12,671 bases of DNA from Anaerolineales bacterium (GTDB taxonomy: Bacteria > Chloroflexota > Anaerolineae > Promineifilales > Promineifilaceae). The translations under genes and the position numbers were made by a program. A model generated the notes under the pieces. It saw only the letters and a list, made by a program, of their open reading frames with translations, did no database searches and had not been told where the DNA came from. Location of the stretch: the NCBI GenBank assembly GCA_020432595.1, contig JAGQGA010000088.1, forward strand, positions 1-12,671, read 5' to 3'. Positions within the stretch are counted from its first letter, which is position 1. Every line of letters starts with the position of its first letter. Positions 1-6,204 of the stretch are shown piece after piece.

Positions 1-74
1 CCAACCATCTCGTAGGAAATATCAGCGACCGCGCCATCAAAATGTTCTGTAATTACAAGTACGTCGTTGCCCAT
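1..74 (-). CDS. etfA: Electron transfer flavoprotein alpha subunit, N-terminal fragment
   Basis: Only the first 24 codons are present; the gene runs off the left edge. The ATG at 74-72 follows a GAGGA ribosome-binding site. The visible peptide begins MGNDVLVITEHFDG and continues with AVADISYEMVG, which is the usual start of EtfA (a Val-rich first beta strand followed by a 'G.....S.E..G' segment). It directly follows etfB in the same orientation, the normal etfBA order. EtfA carries the FAD-binding C-terminal domain of the electron-transferring heterodimer, but that part is outside the window. Identity rests on this short match plus the etfB neighbour. Confidence 0.85.
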   Translation of the reverse strand, partial: MGNDVLVITEHFDGAVADISYEMV

Positions 75-89
75 TGTTTTCCTCAGAAT

Positions 90-179
90 TAGTGGCTGGT
101 TGTTAGTGGCTGGTTGCTAGTTCCAAGCCACCAGCCACTAGCCACTAACCACTAATTACTAACCACCAGCCACCAACTA
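90..179. repeat. Heptamer-period inverted array between etfB and etfA
   Basis: The left arm (90-124) reads in 7-bp steps on the plus strand (TAGTGGC, TGGTTGT, then again TAGTGGC, TGGTTGC). The right arm (about 125-179) is the same kind of array in inverse orientation. A 10-bp perfect stem joins 105-114 (AGTGGCTGGT) to 130-139 (ACCAGCCACT). The array includes the TAG stop codon of etfB at 177-179 and ends a few bases before the etfA ribosome-binding site, so it fills the whole gap. Confidence 0.85.
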
Positions 180-941
180 CACCAACCCTTTATCCCGCAG
201 GATTGCCAAAATCTTCTCAGCGACCTCGCCACTATCCCCGTCAATCATCTCAGCATGGCCGGCCGCGACGGGCTGAGCCATCTTGCGAATGGTGGGGCCA
301 CCTTCACCATCGTCGTCAGTTTCGATTTCGGCAATAACGGCCGTTTTTGCCATTTGGCGAATCTTGCTAACCGGGGCATAGCGGGGCGGCTGGCTGGCAG
401 CCTGCACCCCCACCACAAGCGGCAGTTGGACTTCAAAATCGGCCGTTACCCCTCCCGGATACTCCTTCGTAATCGTTGCCGTGCCGCCCGCTGCCTTCAC
501 ATTCACCACCACCCCCACATAAGGCATATCAAGCATAGCCGCCAGCATCGGGCCAATCTGCCCATCCAAATCATCAACCGCCTGCACCCCCGTCAACACC
601 AAATCTGGCGACATCGCCCCAATCGCCTCGGCCAGCATCTTAGCCTGCGTCCGCGATTCAATCGGTGGTTCAAAATCACCCACAATCTTCGCCACCTCAT
701 CAGCCCCTTTCGCTAATGCCGTGTGCAGCACCTTTTCCAGCTCCTCAATAATGTCAACCCCCACTACCGTTACCGAACCGCCACTGGCTTCCTTCACTAG
801 CACCGCTTGCTCAATGGCCTGCTCATCCCACTCGCTTAGAGCGAAATCTATCGCATCAAAATCCAGGTTTGTCCCCTCATCATTTAGCTCCACCTCATCG
901 GCCAAGCTCGGAACATGTTTTATTGCGACTACAATCTTCAT
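177..941 (-). CDS. etfB: Electron transfer flavoprotein beta subunit
   Basis: A 254-residue protein of normal EtfB length. It opens with the typical MKIVVAIKHVP strand, has the nucleotide-binding segment GVQAVDDLDGQIGPMLAAML at about 117-136, and ends with the EtfB signature region (VTADFEVQLPLVVGVQAAS, then PPRYAPVSKIRQM). EtfB binds AMP or, in bifurcating ETFs, a second FAD; I cannot decide between these by eye. The ATG follows GAGGA with a rather long spacing (about 9 nt). It is the second-last gene of the cluster in view and is followed by etfA. In this context EtfAB is a plausible electron acceptor for the Hdr-like complex; that role is inferred from the neighbourhood. Confidence 0.93.
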   Translation of the reverse strand: MKIVVAIKHVPSLADEVELNDEGTNLDFDAIDFALSEWDEQAIEQAVLVKEASGGSVTVVGVDIIEELEKVLHTALAKGADEVAKIVGDFEPPIESRTQAKMLAEAIGAMSPDLVLTGVQAVDDLDGQIGPMLAAMLDMPYVGVVVNVKAAGGTATITKEYPGGVTADFEVQLPLVVGVQAASQPPRYAPVSKIRQMAKTAVIAEIETDDDGEGGPTIRKMAQPVAAGHAEMIDGDSGEVAEKILAILRDKGLV

Positions 942-957
942 AGATTTAATTCCTCGT

Positions 958-999
958 TAGCTGCTGGTTGCTAGTTGCTGGTTGTTAGTCACTGATTAT
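958..999. repeat. Six-heptamer arm downstream of the IVS gene
   Basis: Exactly six 7-bp units on the plus strand: TAGCTGC, TGGTTGC, TAGTTGC, then TGGTTGT, TAGTCAC and TGATTAT. Its partner is the six-unit array at 1408-1449 in the opposite orientation. Aligned in register, the two match at 30 of 42 positions by hand count. The TAA stop of the IVS gene (996-998) lies inside it. Confidence 0.85.
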
Positions 1000-1409
1000 C
1001 GGTAGCGTTGTTGGTTGGCTGTAATCGTTAAACTTTTAATAATGTCTGTTGCCAACTTCATGCGATGTTTCACAACGGCCGGAGCAAGGGCATGGCGGTT
1101 TTTATAATACCAGCCTCTGGCTTCCCGCATTGATCCTAGAGCAATCCGAAGAAACCGAGCATAATCTTTACCAAAACCGCGCCCGTACCCTTCTTCAATA
1201 TTAGCAGACACAGACCCAGCACTCCTCAACACCTGCGAAACAAGATACTCACCTAACGGATGCTTGCTTAATTGTTCACAATCCCGCCACGCTAAATCAG
1301 CAAAAAACAAAGTCTGGCGATAAGTCTCAAACTCCCACAGTGGATCACTCATCAAACATTCAGGCACCTGTCCTACCCATTCCTCATAATTCGACCACTG
1401 CATTCCCAT
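996..1409 (-). CDS. Four-helix-bundle (23S rRNA intervening-sequence, S23-type) protein
   Basis: About 137 residues. The core around RSAGSVSANIEEGYGRG followed by YARFLRIALGSMREARGWY matches the TIGR02436/S23 four-helix-bundle family, whose founding members are encoded in intervening sequences inserted in 23S rRNA helices. The biochemical role of the family is unknown. An N-terminal extension of roughly 25 residues precedes the usual start. The start is uncertain: ATG at 1409 or 1403, or GTG at 1412. No clear Shine-Dalgarno is present because a heptamer array runs right up to the ATG. It separates the HdrD-like gene from etfB, has no obvious link to sulfur metabolism, and lies between inverted 42-bp heptamer arms, so it looks like an insertion into the operon. 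S23-type proteins also include the Avd accessory protein of diversity-generating retroelements, but no reverse transcriptase is seen here. Confidence 0.85.
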   Translation of the reverse strand: MGMQWSNYEEWVGQVPECLMSDPLWEFETYRQTLFFADLAWRDCEQLSKHPLGEYLVSQVLRSAGSVSANIEEGYGRGFGKDYARFLRIALGSMREARGWYYKNRHALAPAVVKHRMKLATDIIKSLTITANQQRYR

Positions 1410-1449
1410 CACCAGCCACTAGCCACCAACCACCAGCCACCAGCCACTA
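1408..1449. repeat. Six-heptamer arm from HdrD-like stop to IVS start
   Basis: On the minus strand this is exactly six heptamers, TAGTGGC, TGGTGGC, TGGTGGT, then TGGTGGC, TAGTGGC and TGGTGAT. The first three bases are the TAG stop of the HdrD-like gene (1447-1449). The last two bases, with the next G, form the ATG at 1409-1407. The array therefore bridges stop to start with no other sequence. It is the inverse partner of the array at 958-999. Confidence 0.88.
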
Positions 1450-2736
1450 TCCTCTCATGGACTGATCCAGCATTTCCAAAATATCCAGCACCTGCAAATG
1501 GTCGTTCCCAGTTGATTTAGCACCGTCTTCAAAACGAGACACCTCAAACGGGCAGGCCACAGCCAGCACTTCGGCGTTATATTCCACCGCTTCCCGCACG
1601 CGCCGCTCCGACAAACGCATCCGCGTATGGTTTTGCGTAAAAGAGTCGAGCCACATGCCGCCACCGCCACCGCCGCAGCAGTAGCCGTTTTCCTTGCAGC
1701 GTCCCATCTCCACCAACTTCACGCCAGGAATGGCACGCAGCAGCTCACGCGGGGCATCATATTCGCCATTGTGACGACCCAGATAACACGGGTCATGGAA
1801 CGTGACGGTGCGATTTACCTCATGCTTCAGCAGCGGCTTCAATTGATCAAGATGCTCTACCAAAAATTGGGTGTAATGCTGTACCGGCCGCTCAAAGCCA
1901 AACTTGGGGTACTCATTCTTGAAGGCGTTGTACTCGTGTGGGCCGGTTACAACCAGGCGGTTCCACTCATATTTTTCAAATGCCTTGATGTTGTCCTCGG
2001 CCAACATTTCAAAGAGGCCAGTTTCACCAGCCAGCCGGAACGAATCCCCATCATCTTTTTCTTCGGGGCCAAGAATGCCAAAATCAATTCCCAGGGCGTG
2101 GAAAATACGTGCGGCGGCCAAGGCGGCATCAATCCCGCGTGGATGGTATGAAGGGTAGGAGCCAACATACCACAGGACATCAACGGGCTGCTTGTGCTGG
2201 CGCATAATTGGCACTGGCACATCGGACTGGCTTGTCCAAGCGGCACGTTTGCGCTGCGGTTGCCCCAGTGGATTGCCGTTTTTAGCTGTGTCCTCAAATG
2301 CTTTTTGCAGTTCGGCCGGCACATTTCCTTCTAGCACCGCCTGTTCACGCACGGCCGGCATGATCTTGATCATGTTGACTTCTTTGGGGCAAACACGCAA
2401 GCAGTTCATGCAGGTGGTGCAAAGCCACAAATCGTCTGACTTGAACAGGTCAATCCCCATTTGGGTTTTGCGATGAATCTTGCGTGGAGAATAGTCGCCA
2501 ACGATGTCAATGGGGCAAACGGCCGTACATTTGGCACAGCCATAACACCACCCCAATGACTCGCCGCCCGGCAAATCTGTCACTTTCTCCATGTTGTCGT
2601 GGCTATAATCCCAAATCACCCGCTGACCAAACATCCGGTTCCAATGACCGGATAGATCCATCCCCTCAACAACAAATGATTCTAGTTCCTTGACCTCTTC
2701 CTGAATTACCTTTTGTTCTGCTAATGGTCTAGGCAT
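1447..2736 (-). CDS. HdrD-like fused HdrC-HdrB Fe-S protein
   Basis: A 429-residue protein with an HdrC-like N-terminal half and HdrB-like C-terminal half. Two classic 4Fe-4S motifs are complete: C64xxC67xxC70xxxC74P and C106xxC109xxC112xxxC116P. The C-terminal CCG domain keeps C317 (HDPCYLGR), C347, C353-C354 followed by a glycine run, and C395 (ACPFE). The last canonical cysteine of this CCG motif (CxxC) is Glu398. The first CCG domain (about 185-275) keeps its fold-like sequence but has no cysteine at all, so it probably binds no cluster. The ATG follows AGGGGAA. In the known sHdr clusters this position holds hdrC2 and hdrB2, or an HdrB/HdrD-like protein next to etfAB. I infer it passes electrons between the Hdr core and EtfAB. 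Confidence 0.88.
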   Translation of the reverse strand: MPRPLAEQKVIQEEVKELESFVVEGMDLSGHWNRMFGQRVIWDYSHDNMEKVTDLPGGESLGWCYGCAKCTAVCPIDIVGDYSPRKIHRKTQMGIDLFKSDDLWLCTTCMNCLRVCPKEVNMIKIMPAVREQAVLEGNVPAELQKAFEDTAKNGNPLGQPQRKRAAWTSQSDVPVPIMRQHKQPVDVLWYVGSYPSYHPRGIDAALAAARIFHALGIDFGILGPEEKDDGDSFRLAGETGLFEMLAEDNIKAFEKYEWNRLVVTGPHEYNAFKNEYPKFGFERPVQHYTQFLVEHLDQLKPLLKHEVNRTVTFHDPCYLGRHNGEYDAPRELLRAIPGVKLVEMGRCKENGYCCGGGGGGMWLDSFTQNHTRMRLSERRVREAVEYNAEVLAVACPFEVSRFEDGAKSTGNDHLQVLDILEMLDQSMRG

Positions 2737-2751
2737 CGTTTCCCCTTTTTC

Positions 2752-2821
2752 GGTAATCAGTAATTGGTAATCGGTAATCAGTGAAAAGTACTGATTACTG
2801 ATTACTGTTTACCGATCACTA
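2752..2821. repeat. Heptamer-period inverted array between hyp and HdrD-like gene
   Basis: An AT-richer flavour of the same 7-bp pattern: CAGTAAT, TGGTAAT, CGGTAAT and CAGTGAA on the plus strand, then the inverse units ACTGATT, ACTGATT, ACTGTTT and ACCGATC. The arms can pair over about 32 nt with about eight mismatches, around a 7-nt loop near 2783-2789. The TAG stop of the hyp gene (2819-2821) lies at its edge. Confidence 0.85.
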
Positions 2822-3670
2822 GATCTCCAACTTCCACACGCCTAACAGCCGCCGAATAAGCTGCGGCAGTTGAGGGACAACTTTGTTAAATTCTTGCGTC
2901 ATTCGTAAACGCAAGGTCGTGTACATATAAACGGCATATACACAGGCCAGAAAAACGTCAATTCCAAATGGGCCTGTGCCAAAATCGGCAAAGCCGGCCG
3001 CATCCCCCGTTGCCTTCACAAAAGCTGTTGCCACACCCAGTTTGAGATAGGTTTCACCAACGCTGTAACCATGAAGGTCAACTTCTTCCATCGTCACCAA
3101 CGGCATGGAACCCGTTCCACTTTTGGGATCCCAAATCCAGCGTGTCCAAAGCCAATAATCATTGGGGCTGGTAAAGTGGAGCAGTTCGCTGGCGAAATCA
3201 CAAAAGATGTTTTCCTCAAGCGCAGCCTGTTCTGCATTTTGCTTGGCACGGCTATCTGACGATTTACGCGGGCGCAGTAGGCGGACATCGCCCACATAAC
3301 CCGTCATTTCATCAACAAATAGCTGGAAACGAACATCAACTGGTGCGTCAACGTAGAGGAGGCGGTGAATCGCCGCTTTCATTGGCTCGGTGCCAACACC
3401 GTCCAAAATCGCCCCAGCGCGGCGGCGCGTGGCAAACACAGTTCGCAAAATGGCCTGTAGTTGTGTTTCCGTCAGCGTTGGCAATACTGTCGGCGATACC
3501 AACGCCCTTAACCGCCGCCCCTTCTCCTGAAGCTCAGCTTCAACTGCATTGAGTTCAACGCGCTCAATTTTTTCCAGCGTCGAAGTCATGAACTCCTTGG
3601 CAGCGTCCGTGTCTACGGGCTGCCCTGTAGCTGTAAGGCTAAGGGATTGTAGGTCAAAAGGGGTTGTCAT
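2819..3670 (-). CDS. Conserved protein of unknown function in the Hdr cluster ('hyp'-like)
   Basis: A 283-residue protein with no motif I can name. It has a charged, probably helical N-terminal third, only one cysteine in the middle (in NIFCDFASELLHF), a W/Y-rich segment (NDYWLWTRWIWDP), a moderately hydrophobic stretch near residues 235-255 (GIDVFLACVYAVYMYTTLRL), and a basic C-terminus (LPQLIRRLLGVWKLEI). It lies directly after hdrA, the place where described sHdr clusters carry a gene simply called 'hyp'. I think it is that protein, but this is based on position and size and not on a recognised domain. The ATG has only a weak A-rich upstream site, preceded closely by a heptamer array. Confidence 0.7.
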   Translation of the reverse strand: MTTPFDLQSLSLTATGQPVDTDAAKEFMTSTLEKIERVELNAVEAELQEKGRRLRALVSPTVLPTLTETQLQAILRTVFATRRRAGAILDGVGTEPMKAAIHRLLYVDAPVDVRFQLFVDEMTGYVGDVRLLRPRKSSDSRAKQNAEQAALEENIFCDFASELLHFTSPNDYWLWTRWIWDPKSGTGSMPLVTMEEVDLHGYSVGETYLKLGVATAFVKATGDAAGFADFGTGPFGIDVFLACVYAVYMYTTLRLRMTQEFNKVVPQLPQLIRRLLGVWKLEI

Positions 3671-3678
3671 TTTCTTTA

Positions 3679-3740
3679 TTAGTGGCTGGTGGCTGGTGGC
3701 TAGTTGTTACCAGCCACCAGCCACTAACGACCAACCACTT
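3679..3740. repeat. Heptamer-period inverted array with a perfect 18-bp stem (hdrA-hyp gap)
   Basis: The plus-strand segment 3679-3696 (TTAGTGGCTGGTGGCTGG) is exactly the reverse complement of 3710-3727, with a 13-nt loop at 3697-3709. Units are TAGTGGC and TGGTGGC types in 7-bp steps. The array fills the gap between the hdrA stop (3741-3743) and the start of the hyp gene. In mRNA it would be a strong hairpin lying just in front of the hyp start codon. Confidence 0.92.
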
Positions 3741-4802
3741 TTAGGCCATTGCCATTTTGCGTACCAGACCTGCGGCTTTAATAGCGGCCGTTCCTGCCAT
3801 GCCAATCGAGTCGTCTAAATCTTTTGGCCCAGCCGCCGCCCCAGCTACAAAGATGCCGGGGACTGAGGTGGCTACAGGATTCAGTGCGTCATGGGGGACA
3901 TCAATAAAGTGGTATTTGTTTTGTTTTACTCCAAAGGTTTGCGCCATTTGGCGTGTCCCATGGCTGGCTTCCATGCCCACAGCTAAGACAACAATGTCCA
4001 TTGGCACTTCCATCGGCCGGCCCATGGTTGTGTCTTCACCGCGAATCATCAGGCGGTCGCCCTTCTTGACGATTTCGGTCACAATGCCTTTGACGTATTG
4101 CACGCGGTGTTTTTCTTGCGCCGGCCAGTAGAGTTCATTTTCCCAGTAGCCGTACATCCGCATGTCAATGTAGAAAATGAAAACTTTTGTCTCGGGCGAC
4201 ACCTTCCGTACCTCAATCGCCTGCTTGGAGGAAATACCGCAGCACACTTTTGAACAGTATTCGTTCCCAATTTGGCGGTCACGGGAACCGACACATTGGA
4301 TGAAGCAAACGCGCTCAGGGATTTCGCCATTGGAGGGTTTGCGAAAATGTCCATCTTTGAGCATCCCTTCGGCATCGGCAATGGTGATGACATCGGGATA
4401 TTCGTAATAAGAATAGACCTGCGTTTCGCGGCCGGGGTCAAAATGCTGGAACCCGGTGGCAATAATCACGGCACCCGCTTCAACAACCTCACTAGAGCCA
4501 TTACCGGCCTGTGCCAGCGTGACCTTGAAGCTACCAGCTTCGCCTTCTGAAGCTGTTACCGATGAATTGAGGCGCACGTCAACGAGTGAGTTATTGGTGA
4601 CGGCTTCAATCATGCCGTTCATCATTGTTTCGGCATCGTGGAAGCCGTGTGTTAAAGCTGCGTAACGTTCAGCAATGGGGGTGCCACCGAGAAACGGCCG
4701 TTTCTCCACCAGCGTCACCTTCACCCCAATATCTGACAACAACCGCGCCGCTTCCAATCCGGCCGGCCCACCACCTACGATCAGTACATTGTCTGAGGCC
4801 AT
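3741..4802 (-). CDS. hdrA: HdrA-like FAD protein (short form, sHdrA-type)
   Basis: A 353-residue flavoprotein. The N-terminal Rossmann FAD motif is VLIVGGGPAGLEAARLL (6-22), followed by an acidic strand end (LVEKRPFLGGTP), and the C-terminal FAD segment is PGIFVAGAAAGPKDLDDSI (about 315-333). The HdrA Fe-S segment is present: C166xxxC170 (CFIQCVGSRD) and C183xxxC187C188 (YCSKVCCGISSKQAI). It lacks the N-terminal extension and the ferredoxin and MvhD-contact regions of methanogen HdrA (about 650 residues), so it matches the compact sHdrA type. The ATG at 4802 has GGAG six bases upstream; an out-of-frame ATG at 4807 lies between. It would be the flavin centre of the Hdr-like complex. Confidence 0.93.
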   Translation of the reverse strand: MASDNVLIVGGGPAGLEAARLLSDIGVKVTLVEKRPFLGGTPIAERYAALTHGFHDAETMMNGMIEAVTNNSLVDVRLNSSVTASEGEAGSFKVTLAQAGNGSSEVVEAGAVIIATGFQHFDPGRETQVYSYYEYPDVITIADAEGMLKDGHFRKPSNGEIPERVCFIQCVGSRDRQIGNEYCSKVCCGISSKQAIEVRKVSPETKVFIFYIDMRMYGYWENELYWPAQEKHRVQYVKGIVTEIVKKGDRLMIRGEDTTMGRPMEVPMDIVVLAVGMEASHGTRQMAQTFGVKQNKYHFIDVPHDALNPVATSVPGIFVAGAAAGPKDLDDSIGMAGTAAIKAAGLVRKMAMA

Positions 4803-4815
4803 TCCATTCTCCGTT

Positions 4816-4903
4816 TCAGTAATCAGTTATCAGTAACCAGTTATCAGTTAACCGTTTACTGATAACTAACTACCGATTACCGATTACCGATTACTGATTA
4901 CTC
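4816..4903. repeat. Heptamer-period inverted array between hdrB and hdrA
   Basis: Left arm units are of the CAGTAAT/CAGTTAT type; the right arm from about 4857 repeats the inverse units (ACCGATT three times, ACTGATT). The outer ends pair (GTAATCAG near 4819-4826 with CTGATTAC near 4893-4901), as do inner segments (CAGTTATCAGTTA with TGATAACT). It fills most of the 107-nt gap between the hdrB stop and the hdrA start. Confidence 0.82.
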
Positions 4904-4909
4904 TCTTCA

Positions 4910-6097
4910 CTACCCTGCATCTTCCCACGTCAAATACTCTTTCCGGCCGGCCTTCAGATCATCCAAATCCTGTTGGAACTCTGCCCAAGCCTTTTCGTGG
5001 TCAATGCCCATTTTTTCCAGCAACGGCTTATTATCCGTCGAATGCCAATGCAATTGACACACCCGATACGGATGCGCCCCCATCGCCAACGCCGCAAACT
5101 GCGCGTCCGACATCACCGGAATGCCCACATTGGCATTATGCGCCACGCCCGTCACATACTGGCTCTTGTCCAACGTCGTCACACACCCCGTATCGTGAGA
5201 AATCACCACATCAGGGTTTGCTTCCTGTTTCATAATCTCAATCTTGCGTAACGTGGCAAACGAGCGCGTAAAGTCACGCGAAACCAAGATATGGCGGAAG
5301 CCGAACCCACAGCAATCATAAAAAGTGGAATAATCACGAACCTCAGCCCCCAGTGCTTGAATCACCCCCGTCACCGTTGCCGTGCGCTGTCCCCCATAAA
5401 TCTCCTCATCGTAAATCGCATCTTCTTGCACCAGCTTATAATAATGGCAAGCTGGGTGAACGGTCGTTGCAATATTCGAAAAGTCGCGCACCTGCTTCTC
5501 CGCAATGCGATGCCGAAGCGCATGAATCCACTCCGAGTAGTGGACAATCTCTTCCGGCATCACCAGCGGCTTACCCAACTTTGCCAGCACATCACGCACC
5601 TGATGCCGCAAATGCGAATGGTGCATAATCTCCTCGCGGGTTTCCTTGTAATGCCCATAGGAGGTACCACAGTGAATAAGCGGATAGTACCCCGTCTCAT
5701 AAGCGGCTGCGAAATTACGGTGTGCCACGGCTGCCTGCGCCGGTGCATTGGAAGTCGCCGATGCATAATAGTTCCAGGCTGTACAGGAAGTTTGGTCAAT
5801 CGGATCGATATATTCCAAATCCAGTTTACGCGCTAACCAGAAAATCGCCGTCGAATAACCAGGAATATGACCACACTGCCCACAAGATTTATGGTGCCAG
5901 GTATATTTGGTCGGAATCTTCTTTTTACGGCCGTATTTCGTCATCACCTCGATATAAGGCTCCGGCACACGCTGGACAATCAGCTCACCATCCGCCTCCA
6001 GCTGATCCAAAATGTCATGATAATCTTCAGTCTGCACCGCCTCAGCATGGCGGTCAAAGCGTCGCCCACGTTCTAAAGCTGCGGTAGGAATTGCCAT
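4910..6097 (-). CDS. hdrB: HdrB-like CCG-domain Fe-S protein
   Basis: A 395-residue protein of the HdrB family, longer than methanogen HdrB (about 300) because of extra residues at both ends. Cysteines that fit the two CCG domains are C72, C75, C105 and C143 in the first half, and C217 (HPACHYY), C262-C263 (DCCGFGFRH) and C305 (HDTGC) in the second. Compared with the canonical C..CC..CxxC pattern, the first domain has Ser104-Cys105 in place of CC and Cys143xxSer146 in place of CxxC. In the second, Asp302 replaces the first cysteine of the last pair. In methanogen HdrB these sites hold non-cubane 4Fe-4S clusters that cleave the heterodisulfide. I infer a changed or single catalytic cluster suited to another sulfur substrate. 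The ATG follows GGGAG. Confidence 0.92.
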   Translation of the reverse strand: MAIPTAALERGRRFDRHAEAVQTEDYHDILDQLEADGELIVQRVPEPYIEVMTKYGRKKKIPTKYTWHHKSCGQCGHIPGYSTAIFWLARKLDLEYIDPIDQTSCTAWNYYASATSNAPAQAAVAHRNFAAAYETGYYPLIHCGTSYGHYKETREEIMHHSHLRHQVRDVLAKLGKPLVMPEEIVHYSEWIHALRHRIAEKQVRDFSNIATTVHPACHYYKLVQEDAIYDEEIYGGQRTATVTGVIQALGAEVRDYSTFYDCCGFGFRHILVSRDFTRSFATLRKIEIMKQEANPDVVISHDTGCVTTLDKSQYVTGVAHNANVGIPVMSDAQFAALAMGAHPYRVCQLHWHSTDNKPLLEKMGIDHEKAWAEFQQDLDDLKAGRKEYLTWEDAG

Positions 6098-6125
6098 TTT
6101 TTCTCCCTAAATACGGACAAGCCGC

Positions 6126-6204
6126 AAGTGGCTAGTTGCTGGTGGTTAGTTGCTGGTAAAGAACATCTTCTTCCCAACCACAAGCCACTAACAACCAACC
6201 ACTA
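6126..6204. repeat. Heptamer-period inverted array between hdrC and hdrB
   Basis: Plus-strand units run AAGTGGC, TAGTTGC, TGGTGGT, TAGTTGC, TGGTAAA from 6126 to 6160. The inverse arm (about 6174-6204) carries TAGTGGT, TGGTTGT and TAGTGGC when read on the minus strand. The TAG of the first inverse unit (6204-6202) is the stop codon of hdrC. Confidence 0.85.

Noticed and set aside
90..179. CRISPR array
   Set aside because: The repeats are only 7 bp with no unique spacers of uniform length, and they are inverted; no cas genes are present.
958..1449. Diversity-generating retroelement (Avd-like four-helix bundle)
   Set aside because: There is no reverse transcriptase, template repeat or variable C-type lectin gene in the window.
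1627..2151. Plus-strand open frame of 174 codons opposite the HdrD-like gene
   Set aside because: It is antisense to a clearly conserved Fe-S protein, and its composition is that of a reverse-complement shadow.
5291..5836. Plus-strand open frame of 181 codons opposite hdrB
   Set aside because: It is a shadow of hdrB with no family resemblance and a His/Arg-rich composition typical of antisense frames.
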